DNA of 64,000 bases from SIG673 sp045638685 (GTDB lineage Bacteria; Bacillota; Clostridia; Oscillospirales; CAG-272). The notes beneath the pieces were generated by a model, which worked only from the letters and a program-made list of their open reading frames with translations, was not told the origin of the DNA and did not search any database. The stretch is taken from the NCBI GenBank assembly GCA_045638685.1, contig JAZUBT010000018.1:21533-85532 (forward strand), read 5' to 3'. Of this stretch, positions 1 to 7,428 are shown in pieces (position 1 is the stretch's first letter; each line of letters opens with the position of its first letter). The translations under genes were made by a program, and so were the position numbers.

Positions 1-398
1 GCAACAAGCGCCGCGGTGATACGTCCCGAAAAATGACCGCCTCCGCGGTAGTCCTCGAAGCCTTTATATTTAACGTGCGCCGTGTAGTCTGCGTGAGACG
101 GACGCGCAACGCCGTAGTTATAGTCGCCGCTTCTGACATTTTCATTCGGCACCACGATACAAAGAGGAGTCCCCGTCGTTTTACCGTTAAAAACACCGCT
201 GAGTATCTTAAAATCGTCCTGCTCGCTCCTTGCCGTATCGGTAGAAAGCGACGGACGACGGCGGGAAAGCTCGGCGGAAATAAATTCCTCGTTTACCGTA
301 ATTCCGGGCGTAAGACCGTCGATAACCGCCCCCACGGCGGGGCCGTGGCTCTCTCCAAACAGAGTTACCGTAATATTCTGACCAAACGTATTTTTCAT
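1..398 (-). CDS. aroC: Chorismate synthase, N-terminal part (cut by window edge)
   Basis: Chorismate synthase converts 5-enolpyruvylshikimate-3-phosphate to chorismate with reduced FMN, the last step of the shikimate pathway. About 132 residues from the start are visible; the rest lies before base 1. Family motifs are present in order: GESHGPA near residue 15, RPSHADY near 100 and GGGHFSGR near 120. The start ATG is at 398-396. It is the last visible gene of the minus-strand run pheA-aroB-aroC, so it probably shares the attenuated promoter near base 2990. The 80-bp gap to aroB shows no clear terminator. Identity is certain from the motifs; full length cannot be judged. Confidence 0.95.
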   Translation of the reverse strand, partial: MKNTFGQNITVTLFGESHGPAVGAVIDGLTPGITVNEEFISAELSRRRPSLSTDTARSEQDDFKILSGVFNGKTTGTPLCIVVPNENVRSGDYNYGVARPSHADYTAHVKYKGFEDYRGGGHFSGRITAALV

Positions 399-478
399 AA
401 ATTCTTACCTTAATTTATCTTTATTTGCTTGTTATCAAAAGCAGTTTATACCTGCATTCAAAAACGCCTTTTCCTTTA

Positions 479-1486
479 TTATCCTATTAAAGAATCAACC
501 GCGCCCCCTATGCTATCGAGCGGCACGTCCTTTATACAGTAGCTTCCTATCTCCTCACAGAAAACAGCGGAAACGGTGTTTTCCTTCATTTTCTTATCGT
601 GAGTGATATAGTAGCGCAGCTTTTCCCACGGATATGGTATCTCGAAAGGCAACCCGTACTTTTTCAGAAGCGACAAAATCCGCTCCCGTACCCCCTCGGA
701 CGACATCGGAAGCATTCCCATGCCAACGCATTCTCCGTGCAGAAGCCTTCCGCTCTCGCTTTCGATTGCGTGTCCTACGGTGTGCCCGAAATTAAGCACC
801 TTGCGAAGATGCCTTTCCTTCGGATCCTTTTCAACGACGTCTCTTTTAATACAAAGAGAGCGTCGGATTATTTCCTCAATATCAGAGTAAACGTTTTCGC
901 TGTTTTCAATCAACTCAAAAAGCTGTGCATCAAAACTTGCCGCCATCTTTATCGCCTCGACAAGTCCGGAGAAAAACTGACGTCTGTCAAGCGTTTCAAG
1001 CGTACAGGTGTCGATTATTACGCCTTTTGGCTGACAAAAGCTACCCACCGCGTTTTTCACTCCGCAAAAGTCAATAGCCGTTTTTCCACCGATTGAGGAA
1101 TCCAGCTGCGAAAGCAGTGTCGTCGGAATATTGTAAAAATCAATTCCCCTCATATAACACGACGAGACAAAGCCCGCAAGGTCTCCGACCACGCCGCCTC
1201 CGACCGCAACCACGCAGTCGTCTCTTGTAAATCCGTTTGTAAGCATAGTCTTAAGCAGCTTTTCAAAGCTTTCCATGCTTTTGCTGCTCTCTCCCGACGG
1301 CAAGGCCACTTTAATCGCCGTTTTACATTGCGCGGCAACCGTATCGGCGTATTCCTCGGGAACACCTGTATCGGTAACCACCAAAACGCGGCGGTTAAGA
1401 TTAATAAGCTCCCCCGCTCTTTTCAGCGCGCCCCTTTCAAGGGTTACGTCATAGCTCTCCTGTCCGAGCCTAACCGGAATTATCAT
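479..1486 (-). CDS. aroB: 3-dehydroquinate synthase
   Basis: Cyclises DAHP to 3-dehydroquinate, the second shikimate step, using NAD and a divalent metal. The protein is about 335 residues, normal for the family. Motifs seen: GGGVVGDLAGF (NAD loop), PTTLLSQLDSSIGGK (substrate site), and metal ligands in GHTVGHAIES and LHGECVGMGM. Two in-frame ATGs exist. The second (1486) is chosen because GGAG lies six bases before it; the first (1498) has a poor ribosome site and would add four residues. It lies between pheA (gap about 75 bp) and aroC, all on the minus strand, which suggests one aromatic biosynthesis transcript. Confidence 0.95.
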   Translation of the reverse strand: MIIPVRLGQESYDVTLERGALKRAGELINLNRRVLVVTDTGVPEEYADTVAAQCKTAIKVALPSGESSKSMESFEKLLKTMLTNGFTRDDCVVAVGGGVVGDLAGFVSSCYMRGIDFYNIPTTLLSQLDSSIGGKTAIDFCGVKNAVGSFCQPKGVIIDTCTLETLDRRQFFSGLVEAIKMAASFDAQLFELIENSENVYSDIEEIIRRSLCIKRDVVEKDPKERHLRKVLNFGHTVGHAIESESGRLLHGECVGMGMLPMSSEGVRERILSLLKKYGLPFEIPYPWEKLRYYITHDKKMKENTVSAVFCEEIGSYCIKDVPLDSIGGAVDSLIG

Positions 1487-1501
1487 ACTTCTCTCCATTC
1501 C

Positions 1502-1517
1502 GCTATCCGCAGATAGC
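1502..1517. repeat. Short hairpin GCTATC...GATAGC, copy 1
   Basis: GCTATCCGCAGATAGC folds as a six-bp stem and is followed on the plus strand by TACACA. A second version with the same flank (GCTATCCAAAGGATAGC then TACACA) lies at 5345-5361. Both sit just upstream of a minus-strand gene, aroB and dpaA. Function unknown; it may be a small dispersed element or a processing or termination hairpin. Confidence 0.4.
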
Positions 1518-1560
1518 TACACAGTAAATAAGACAAGTGTTTCGTTCTTTGCCTTCCGTT

Positions 1561-2661
1561 TTATTTAACGTTATCCGCGTAATAGCTTCCTACCATACGG
1601 AGCTTTGCGCAGACAGCGGAAAGCTCGCGCAGCATATCGCTTCCGTTTTCGGTGTTAATGCTTCCCTCCGCTTCAAGATAGAAATAATAGTTCCACTGAA
1701 GCTCCTTCATAGGACGTGAGCGGAGATTACGCATATTAAAGCCGTGCGCTCCGATAATATTAAGCGCCTTTGCGAGCGAGCCCGCCTCGTTCTGAACGGT
1801 GAATACTAAAATAAAATTCTCATCGTCCCGTCTTACACCTGCTGCGCCGCGGTTTTGCGCGCGTGAGAACGCGGCAAAGCGTGTAGTATTGTTTTTGTTA
1901 TCGTTTATATCCTTATCAAGAACGGTAAGTCCGTAAAGATCCGCGGTCTCTGCCGAGGCTATCGCGGCAACCGTAGTATCGCCAAGCTCACTTACGTATT
2001 TAGCGGCAAGCGCGGTATTTGAGTAGCTTTTTGTACCGTATCCCGCTTTTCTGATATATTCCGAACATTGCTCAAGCGCCTGTGTGTGGCTTACGACAGT
2101 TTTTACCGTCTCACGCGTTGCGCCCTTCGGCGCTATAAGGCAATGGGAAATCGGAATATCTGCAATTTGATTTACGTAAAGGCTTCCGGAAAACATAAGG
2201 TCCATAACCGCGCCGACCTCACCAGCGTAGCTGTTTTCAATCGGTATAACCGCGCAGTCATATTCTCCGTTTTCAACCGCCTTATACGCATCGGCAAAAT
2301 CGGAATATTCGGTAAGCGTCGCGTCCGGAAACATACGCTTTGCGGCGGCGTAGGCATACGCGCCCTTTGTTCCACAGTAGGTTACCTTAGCTCCGCCCAT
2401 TATCTTCTCCTGATATTTGCAGGAAACGTCAATGGCGCTTTTAAGGAACTGAACATAGTACCCCTCAAACTCCCCGTTCTTTATAAGCGAGCGGTTTTTG
2501 TTAATAAGCTCTGCTTCCCTGTCCGTATCGCGTACAGAAAGTCCGTGCGTTTTTTTATATTCGGCTATACGCCCCGCGACCTCCATTCTTTCCTCAAAAA
2601 GCTTTGCCATCTCGCTATCGATACGGTTAATTTCTTTTCTGCACTCATCAAGTCCGTTCAT
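1561..2661 (-). CDS. pheA: Bifunctional chorismate mutase / prephenate dehydratase (P-protein)
   Basis: Makes phenylpyruvate from chorismate through prephenate, the committed route to phenylalanine. The 366-residue protein has three parts: an AroQ-type mutase helix bundle (about residues 1-90, with RKEINRIDSEMAKL and RxR/K contacts), the dehydratase domain (about 92-275, starting VTYCGTKGAYAYAAA and holding the catalytic NNTTRF motif near 258), and a C-terminal ACT domain (GSLAKAL and LRSRP) that normally binds Phe for feedback inhibition. Upstream, 60 bp away, lies a Rho-independent terminator preceded by a leader peptide rich in Phe and Tyr codons, so transcription is likely attenuated in response to aromatic amino acids. 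aroB follows on the same strand. Confidence 0.96.
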   Translation of the reverse strand: MNGLDECRKEINRIDSEMAKLFEERMEVAGRIAEYKKTHGLSVRDTDREAELINKNRSLIKNGEFEGYYVQFLKSAIDVSCKYQEKIMGGAKVTYCGTKGAYAYAAAKRMFPDATLTEYSDFADAYKAVENGEYDCAVIPIENSYAGEVGAVMDLMFSGSLYVNQIADIPISHCLIAPKGATRETVKTVVSHTQALEQCSEYIRKAGYGTKSYSNTALAAKYVSELGDTTVAAIASAETADLYGLTVLDKDINDNKNNTTRFAAFSRAQNRGAAGVRRDDENFILVFTVQNEAGSLAKALNIIGAHGFNMRNLRSRPMKELQWNYYFYLEAEGSINTENGSDMLRELSAVCAKLRMVGSYYADNVK

Positions 2662-2722
2662 TCTCTTTTCCTCATTTACCTTTTTTAATAAATTTCTTTT
2701 CAGTCTTACCTACCGAAAACTT

Positions 2723-2753
2723 AAAAAAGCGACCTCCGCAAAGGAAGCCGCTT
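2723..2753 (-). terminator. Attenuator terminator of the pheA leader
   Basis: On the minus strand an 11-bp stem (AAGCGGCTTCC paired with GGAGGTCGCTT, two G-U pairs, loop TTTGC) is followed directly by a run of six T. It stands 60 bp before pheA and about 30 bp after the leader peptide stop codon. That position is where an attenuator is expected, not an end-of-gene terminator. The loop side TTCCTTTGC can instead pair with GCAAGG upstream, which would be a competing antiterminator. Confidence 0.85.
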
Positions 2754-2782
2754 ATGGTTTTTATTATAAAACCCTCCCCGTA

Positions 2783-2947
2783 TTACACCGAGGCGCGTCC
2801 CCACCCTTGCAGATGCGTTCTACCGAAAAAATAATAAAAATAGGAGTACGCAAAAAATCGTACTCCGTAGGTAAACGCAGTATTGGCATTAACGGTAGCT
2901 TTAGAGACAGAAATACGGCTTACGTTTTTAACTGCTGAAATATTCAT
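2783..2947 (-). CDS. Phe/Tyr-rich leader peptide of the pheA operon
   Basis: A 54-codon reading frame starts at ATG 2947 with a GGGAGG ribosome site seven bases upstream. It contains the run FFAYSYFYYFF at residues 31-41, five Phe and four Tyr in eleven codons, and ends at TAA 2783-2785, 30 bases before the attenuator stem. This is the layout of ribosome-mediated attenuation known for the enteric pheL leaders, although those peptides are shorter. An 8-bp perfect hairpin (GGAGTACG/CGTACTCC, 2843-2866) covers the first two Phe codons in its loop. The downstream stretch AAGGGTGGGGACGCG also resembles the T-box core, so a tRNA-sensing mechanism is an alternative. Too short to have been called automatically. 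Confidence 0.72.
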   Translation of the reverse strand: MNISAVKNVSRISVSKATVNANTAFTYGVRFFAYSYFYYFFGRTHLQGWGRASV

Positions 2948-2979
2948 TTTCCTGCCTCCCAAAAGTTAATTATGAAAAA

Positions 2980-3008
2980 ATTATACTCCGTTTTCCACCG
3001 TTTGTCAA
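2980..3008 (-). promoter_or_regulatory. Sigma-A promoter of the pheA operon
   Basis: Read on the minus strand: TTGACA (3008-3003), a 17-bp spacer, TATAAT (2985-2980). Both boxes match consensus exactly. Transcription would start near 2973, giving a leader of about 310 bases before pheA, with the leader peptide ATG about 26 bases in. A fully consensus promoter fits control mainly by attenuation, not by weak initiation. Confidence 0.9.
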
Positions 3009-3114
3009 TAATCTTTTTGCGGTTTTAACACTTTGTTCATTATTGCATTTTCAGTTTTTTTCAACTATTTATATAGAATTAACCGAATGTTTTTCGGAAA
3101 ATTCCGTTTTTTCT

Positions 3115-3519
3115 TTAAGAAATCTTTGATACAAGCTCCTCGAAAGCCTCCTCAAGAGGAAGCATAAATTCCATTATATCGTCATTCCACTGCTCGTAAA
3201 GCGAGTCGTATTCGTGCTCCCAGCTGTCAATTATCTCGGTTCTGGTATCAAGGTCATCGGGCGGACAGCCTCCGGGGAAAAGCGCGTTTGCGTTTTCTAC
3301 AATGGAAGCAACCTCATCCATTCCCGCATTATAGAGGTCTTCAACCGCATCCTCGGCGTAATCTCCGCAGTAGCTTTCATAGTAGCTGAGAAGCCCCGTG
3401 CCATTAACCGCATCAATTATATTTTTTATGTTAAAAACAGCTCTTTCCTCGTTTGTAAGAGAAAAATAATCGTCCTCAGCCGCCTCTGTAATTCTTGCCC
3501 AGATTTTGTTCCAGCTCAT
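3115..3519 (-). CDS. DUF4375 (DMP19-like) family protein
   Basis: A 134-residue acidic, mostly helical protein. The middle (about residues 40-85, with GLLSYYESYCGDYAEDAVEDL and a following helix) matches the pattern of the DUF4375 domain. That domain includes the Neisseria DNA-mimic DMP19, but the domain alone does not prove DNA mimicry. The acid-rich tail (EHEYDSLYEQWNDD) is typical. The start is secure: AGGAGG lies six bases before ATG 3519. It is monocistronic, with the pheA promoter just downstream. Function unknown. Confidence 0.75.
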   Translation of the reverse strand: MSWNKIWARITEAAEDDYFSLTNEERAVFNIKNIIDAVNGTGLLSYYESYCGDYAEDAVEDLYNAGMDEVASIVENANALFPGGCPPDDLDTRTEIIDSWEHEYDSLYEQWNDDIMEFMLPLEEAFEELVSKIS

Positions 3520-3881
3520 AAGCTTCCTCCTCTGATGGAAAAATATGTAGATTAAGTTTTACTCTGTAAAGATTTACGTCGTCTGCGCCTCCGTTATTCC
3601 GCAAAGGAAACGCGCAGAGTATAACACTTTTTTCTGAATTTTTCGCTTTCTAAAATATATTATACAGCGATTTTTCCTTTTGTCAAGTAGGCAACGTAAA
3701 AGATATTAAAAAATGTGTTTTTTAAGGAAACAAGACCGCAAAAAACCGCAGATGACAAAGCTCCCCTATCGGCTCGGCATATTTCCTTAGGCGTTTGTAA
3801 AAGCATACCGAAAGAGAGAACGAAACGGCGTCTAACCGTAAAGTTCTCTCTTTTTCTGTCTGTTAGATTTAGTAAAGCCCT
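3520..3881. other. Intergenic region with one strong hairpin
   Basis: No convincing gene. A short plus-strand frame (3715-3900) has no ribosome site and runs through the hairpin. At 3813-3851, AGAGAGAAC pairs with GTTCTCTCT around an inner ACGG/CCGT stem. It is followed by TTTTTCT on the plus strand and by TTTCGG on the minus strand. It most likely ends the dpaA-dpaB transcript; the better T-run, however, is on the plus strand. Confidence 0.5.
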
Positions 3882-4442
3882 TCAAATAAGAAGCGGCTGA
3901 AGCTGTTTACCGCAGAGCGCGTATTCAACGGTTTTTTCTATAAGCGAAAAATCCGATATAAGCGAATGGGGCTTACTTAAAGGACTGTCCTGCCCAAATG
4001 GAACGAAATATACGCTTTTTCTCGAAAGCATGGTAGCGATATTTTTTAAATTCTGGGATAAGGCATCGTTTGTGGCAAGCGCTATAACGAGCGGTCTGTC
4101 GGAGCGCAGGTGCGCCTTTGCCGCCATTGTAACAGAGGTATCCGTAATTCCACTCGCAAGCTTTGCAAGGGTGTTACCGGTACAGGGGCATATAATTAAA
4201 AGATCGAGAGGGCGCGACGGTCCAAGCGGCTCTGCGTCCTTTATTTCCGTTATAGGCGGAGAGTGGCATATTTCGGTCAGCGCTGAAATTGTATCGGCAG
4301 CCTTACCGAAGCGTGTATCCGTTTTTGCAACGTTACCGCTGATAATAGGGACTATTTCGTGCTGACCTGCGATGCGCCTGAGCGTCTCTATCGCGCCCCC
4401 AACCGTACAAAACGAGCCGGTGAGTGCGTAACCGATTTTCAT
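3882..4442 (-). CDS. dpaB: Dipicolinate synthase subunit B
   Basis: With DpaA, turns dihydroxy-tetrahydrodipicolinate (made by DapA) into dipicolinic acid, the calcium chelator of the spore core, in the mother cell. The 186-residue protein is a flavoprotein-like fold: N-terminal GYALTGSFCTVGGA nucleotide loop, central IICPCTGNTLAKLA and a C-terminal segment with SVYFVPFGQDSP, all characteristic of SpoVFB. It follows dpaA by 42 bp on the same strand. Expression is probably by sigma-K as in Bacillus, although no promoter was identified here. Marks the organism as a spore former. Confidence 0.93.
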   Translation of the reverse strand: MKIGYALTGSFCTVGGAIETLRRIAGQHEIVPIISGNVAKTDTRFGKAADTISALTEICHSPPITEIKDAEPLGPSRPLDLLIICPCTGNTLAKLASGITDTSVTMAAKAHLRSDRPLVIALATNDALSQNLKNIATMLSRKSVYFVPFGQDSPLSKPHSLISDFSLIEKTVEYALCGKQLQPLLI

Positions 4443-4484
4443 AGTAGAATATTTCCTTTTTTATAGATTTAAAGTCGGGCAAGA

Positions 4485-5327
4485 TTATTCCGACAAAACG
4501 CGTATGACTTCCTCTTTTATAATTAGCGCGGCGGTTTTCGGAGCTACCTTTCCGGGAAGCGAAAGCGCCCATATAACGTTTATGCCAAGCGCCTTTGCCG
4601 TATCGCGATCAACTCCGCCGGGCGCGGAGGCAAGGTCTATGATAAGGGGTTTGTTTTTAATAGACGAAAGCAAATTAATGTCTATGACAGGGGAAGGCAC
4701 GGTGTTATATATAAGAACGGCTCCGCTTACCGCATCCTGTAAATCCTTAAAATAGTACGGCTTTATTCCGTCTATCTGCATTTTAGCAATATCCTCGCTT
4801 TTTCTCGCTACGGCGCTCACACTTGCGCCGAGAGCCTTAAGCTCACAGGAGAGGATTCTTCCTATTCTTCCGTATCCAAGCACGGTTATAGGCGAGGAAT
4901 GAAGGGTAACGGGGAGGTTTTCAAACGCTATCTGAATTGCTCCCTCCGACGTACAAAGAGCATTTTTAAGAGCAACCGCCTCAATTTTTCCGTAATCGCA
5001 TATAAAAACTCCGTAGCTCTCCGCAATTTTAGAAACAGCGGCACTTACCGCGCCTCCAAACACATGTTTTACGTTATGCTCCCTGATTTTTCCAAAGAGA
5101 AAGGAAAGCCTTATCTCCCCGCCGCTCTGCGAATTAAGATACACCCCGTCGGGCGAAACAGGAAACGGGAGCACCGCGGCGTCGGCGTTTTTAAGCGCCT
5201 CGTCCATATCCGACGTGCCTCCTTCATTTCCTACCGCCGCAACCGAAAAACCGTCGGCGCGCAGCTCACTTGCAAGATAAAAAAGACGTTTATCGCCCCC
5301 TATTACGGCGATTTTTTTATTTAACAT
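4485..5327 (-). CDS. dpaA: Dipicolinate synthase subunit A
   Basis: Oxidoreductase-like subunit of dipicolinate synthase. The 280-residue protein has an N-terminal domain starting KKIAVIGGDKRLFYLASEL and a C-terminal Rossmann domain with TVLGYGRIGRIL near residue 147 and LIIDLASAPGGVD near 230, as in SpoVFA. Length is normal (about 290 in Bacillus). Upstream on the minus strand are a small hairpin repeat (5345-5361) and an AT-rich 318-bp gap shared with the divergent lipid kinase gene. Confidence 0.93.
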   Translation of the reverse strand: MLNKKIAVIGGDKRLFYLASELRADGFSVAAVGNEGGTSDMDEALKNADAAVLPFPVSPDGVYLNSQSGGEIRLSFLFGKIREHNVKHVFGGAVSAAVSKIAESYGVFICDYGKIEAVALKNALCTSEGAIQIAFENLPVTLHSSPITVLGYGRIGRILSCELKALGASVSAVARKSEDIAKMQIDGIKPYYFKDLQDAVSGAVLIYNTVPSPVIDINLLSSIKNKPLIIDLASAPGGVDRDTAKALGINVIWALSLPGKVAPKTAALIIKEEVIRVLSE

Positions 5328-5646
5328 ATCAAAACCTCAAATTCGCTATCCAAAGGATAGCTACACAAAGTTTAAAACGATTTTTGTGTTTTGCCGTGCA
5401 AAACAAAAGGCATTTAATCTTTTAAAATGCGTCGTAGCGAGAACGCGGGTTCCTACGTGTACGCACTAAAAAACTTTCCTTATACACTCATTATATGTTT
5501 TTTTATTTTATAGGTGAATGTAGCATAAGCATATATTATTACAAAAAAGTATTGATTATGTTACAGTATGTTTAAAATTTTATGTTACAATATATGCAGA
5601 ATTTTGTCGAAATTTTAAAATCCAAATATAAATCGGGGGAAAATTT
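5328..5646. other. Divergent intergenic region with hairpin repeat and near-direct repeats
   Basis: Holds the second copy of the small hairpin (GCTATCCAAAGGATAGC, 5345-5361, followed by TACACA). Further right, TATGTTACAGTATG (5557-5570) and TATGTTACAATATATG (5581-5596) form an imperfect direct repeat at 24-bp spacing just before the plus-strand kinase gene. The second copy contains a possible -10 box (TACAAT), so the repeat might be a regulator site. No gene seen. Confidence 0.4.
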
Positions 5647-6555
5647 ATGAAATACGTACTTTATAACCCTTTGGCGAATAATAAAAGAGGCAGACAGAAC
5701 GCTTCAACGATAATGCAGCTTGACAGTGATGCAGAATACGTTTTCAAGGATATTACCGCATTTGACGATATTAACAGCTTTTTAAACGAAGCAAGTCCTG
5801 ATGACGAAATCATAGTATCCGGTGGCGACGGTACGTTAAACCGCTTTATTAACCAGATAGGCGACAGGGTTCTCGAAAACGACGTTTATTACTACCCTGC
5901 GGGCTCCGGAAACGATTTTATGCGAGACGTATGCGAAAACAGCGGCGAAAAAATCATAAAAATAAACAAATACATCGCCGACCTTCCGATTGTTGAAATC
6001 AACGGCAAGCGCTCCTATTTTATCAACGGAATAGGCTTCGGTATAGACGGATACTGCTGCGAGGAGGGAGACAAATTTCAGGCAAAGTCCGACAAGCCCG
6101 TTAACTACACCGCTATTGCTCTTAAAGGCTTTTTCCTTAAATTCAGTCCCAGAAAAGCAAAGGTTACCGTTGACGGCGAAACCCGTGAGTACAGCAACGT
6201 ATGGCTCGCGCCTGCTATGAACGGCAGATTTTTCGGCGGCGGAATGCAGATTGCTCCCATGCAGGACAGACTTAACGAAAACCGAACGGTTGCCTCGATG
6301 GTAATGTTCCACAAAAACCGTTTTAAAGTGCTTCTCGCGTTCCCGACGGTATTCAAGGGTGAGCATATCGCAAAGTATCCAAAGCTCATAGACACCCGCC
6401 ACGGACACGAAATCACGGTTGAGTTTGACAGACCGACTGCTCTGCAAATTGACGGAGAAACGGTAAAGAGCGTTCTTAAATACACCGTTTACGCGGGACA
6501 GGCAAAGAAAAAGCTTTTAGCTAAGTCAAAGGAAACAGAGGAAACCTTAGCGTAA
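5647..6555 (+). CDS. Diacylglycerol kinase-family lipid kinase
   Basis: Phosphorylates diacylglycerol or a related lipid alcohol with ATP at the inner membrane face, returning it to phospholipid synthesis. The 302-residue protein shows the DAGK catalytic motifs VSGGDGTLNRF near residue 58 and PAGSGNDFMRDV near 85, then FINGIGFGIDG near 125 and a C-terminal domain ending with the typical LQIDGE segment near 262. It has no membrane helix. The start ATG follows GGGGGA and is preceded by an AT-rich region. A terminator lies 42 bp downstream, so it is a single-gene unit. The exact lipid substrate cannot be told from sequence. Confidence 0.9.
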   Translation: MKYVLYNPLANNKRGRQNASTIMQLDSDAEYVFKDITAFDDINSFLNEASPDDEIIVSGGDGTLNRFINQIGDRVLENDVYYYPAGSGNDFMRDVCENSGEKIIKINKYIADLPIVEINGKRSYFINGIGFGIDGYCCEEGDKFQAKSDKPVNYTAIALKGFFLKFSPRKAKVTVDGETREYSNVWLAPAMNGRFFGGGMQIAPMQDRLNENRTVASMVMFHKNRFKVLLAFPTVFKGEHIAKYPKLIDTRHGHEITVEFDRPTALQIDGETVKSVLKYTVYAGQAKKKLLAKSKETEETLA

Positions 6556-6597
6556 AATAAAAGCAAAAACACACAAAACACCCTAAATATAAACCCT

Positions 6598-6628
6598 AAG
6601 GCGGCTTTCGTAAAGAAGGCCGCCTTTT
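6598..6628 (+). terminator. Terminator after the lipid kinase gene
   Basis: AAGGCGGC pairs with GCCGCCTT around a 13-base loop and is followed by TTTTAAATTT. It lies 43 bp after the kinase stop codon and before the rubrerythrin gene. Confidence 0.8.
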
Positions 6629-6787
6629 AAATTTAGTTTTTTACAAAAGTCTCCACGGTTTTTCTTCATTATCTTGCTTTTTTGAATAAGCACAGAGAGC
6701 GGTGTCTATAATATCTTTGACCGTACCCGACGGAAACGGCTTTCGGGGTACTCTCAATACATTAAAAACGTTTAAAGGAGACGAAAT

Positions 6788-7384
6788 ATGCCGGTTGATT
6801 TTAACAGCAGCGAAACCAAAAAGAACCTTATGAAGGCGTTTGCGGGAGAAAGCATGGCGAGAAACCGATACACCTTTGCCGCAGAGGAAGCGAGAAAGCA
6901 GGGAAACCACGTTATCGACGCCGTTTTCACCTTTACCGCCAACCAGGAAAAGGAGCACGCGGAAATTTTCTTTAATTATTTAAGAGAATATTCCGAGGAA
7001 AACGTAAATATAGAGGCAGGCTACCCCGTTGACGTTACCAAAGTGCTTCTCGACCTTTTAAAGAATGCCGTTCATAACGAATACGAGGAATACGAGCCTA
7101 TTTACAAAGACTTTTCCGCTAAGGCGAAGGAGGAGGGCTTTCATAAAATAGCCGCGTCCTTTAATCTCATATCCGAAATTGAGAAAACCCACGGGGACCG
7201 TTTCAAAAGCCTTTGCGAGCTTATGGAGCAAGATAAGCTTTTTATTTCCGACGTTGAATGTAAATGGATGTGCCTTAACTGCGGATACGTATATGAGGGA
7301 AAGGGCGCTCCCGAAAAATGTCCCGTATGCGAGCACGACAAGGGATTTTTCATAAGAATTACCCTTGCCCCGTTTACCGAGTAA
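6788..7384 (+). CDS. rbr: Rubrerythrin
   Basis: Peroxide reductase of anaerobes that takes electrons through its rubredoxin-like domain. The 198-residue protein has an N-terminal four-helix diiron domain (about residues 1-145) with the ligands in GESMARNRY, the ExxH motif QEKEHAE, NEYEEY and EIEKTHGDRF. The C-terminal rubredoxin domain binds one iron through CLNCGYVYEG (about 160-163) and CPVCEHDKG (about 178-181). The start has AAAGGAG nine bases upstream. Single gene between two terminators. It supports an anaerobic, oxygen-stressed life style. Confidence 0.96.
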   Translation: MPVDFNSSETKKNLMKAFAGESMARNRYTFAAEEARKQGNHVIDAVFTFTANQEKEHAEIFFNYLREYSEENVNIEAGYPVDVTKVLLDLLKNAVHNEYEEYEPIYKDFSAKAKEEGFHKIAASFNLISEIEKTHGDRFKSLCELMEQDKLFISDVECKWMCLNCGYVYEGKGAPEKCPVCEHDKGFFIRITLAPFTE

Positions 7385-7392
7385 TATTTAAA

Positions 7393-7421
7393 CAAAAAAA
7401 CACCGCCAAGCGGTGTTTTTT
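7393..7421. terminator. Bidirectional terminator between rubrerythrin and lnt
   Basis: ACACCGC pairs with GCGGTGT, with a run of A before and six T after. It can therefore stop transcription from both convergent genes; the two stop codons are only 44 bp apart. Confidence 0.85.
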
Positions 7422-7428
7422 CGTTGTT

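Noticed and set aside
3715..3900. 61-codon plus-strand frame before dpaB
   Set aside because: No ribosome site, runs through a strong hairpin and into the dpaB end.
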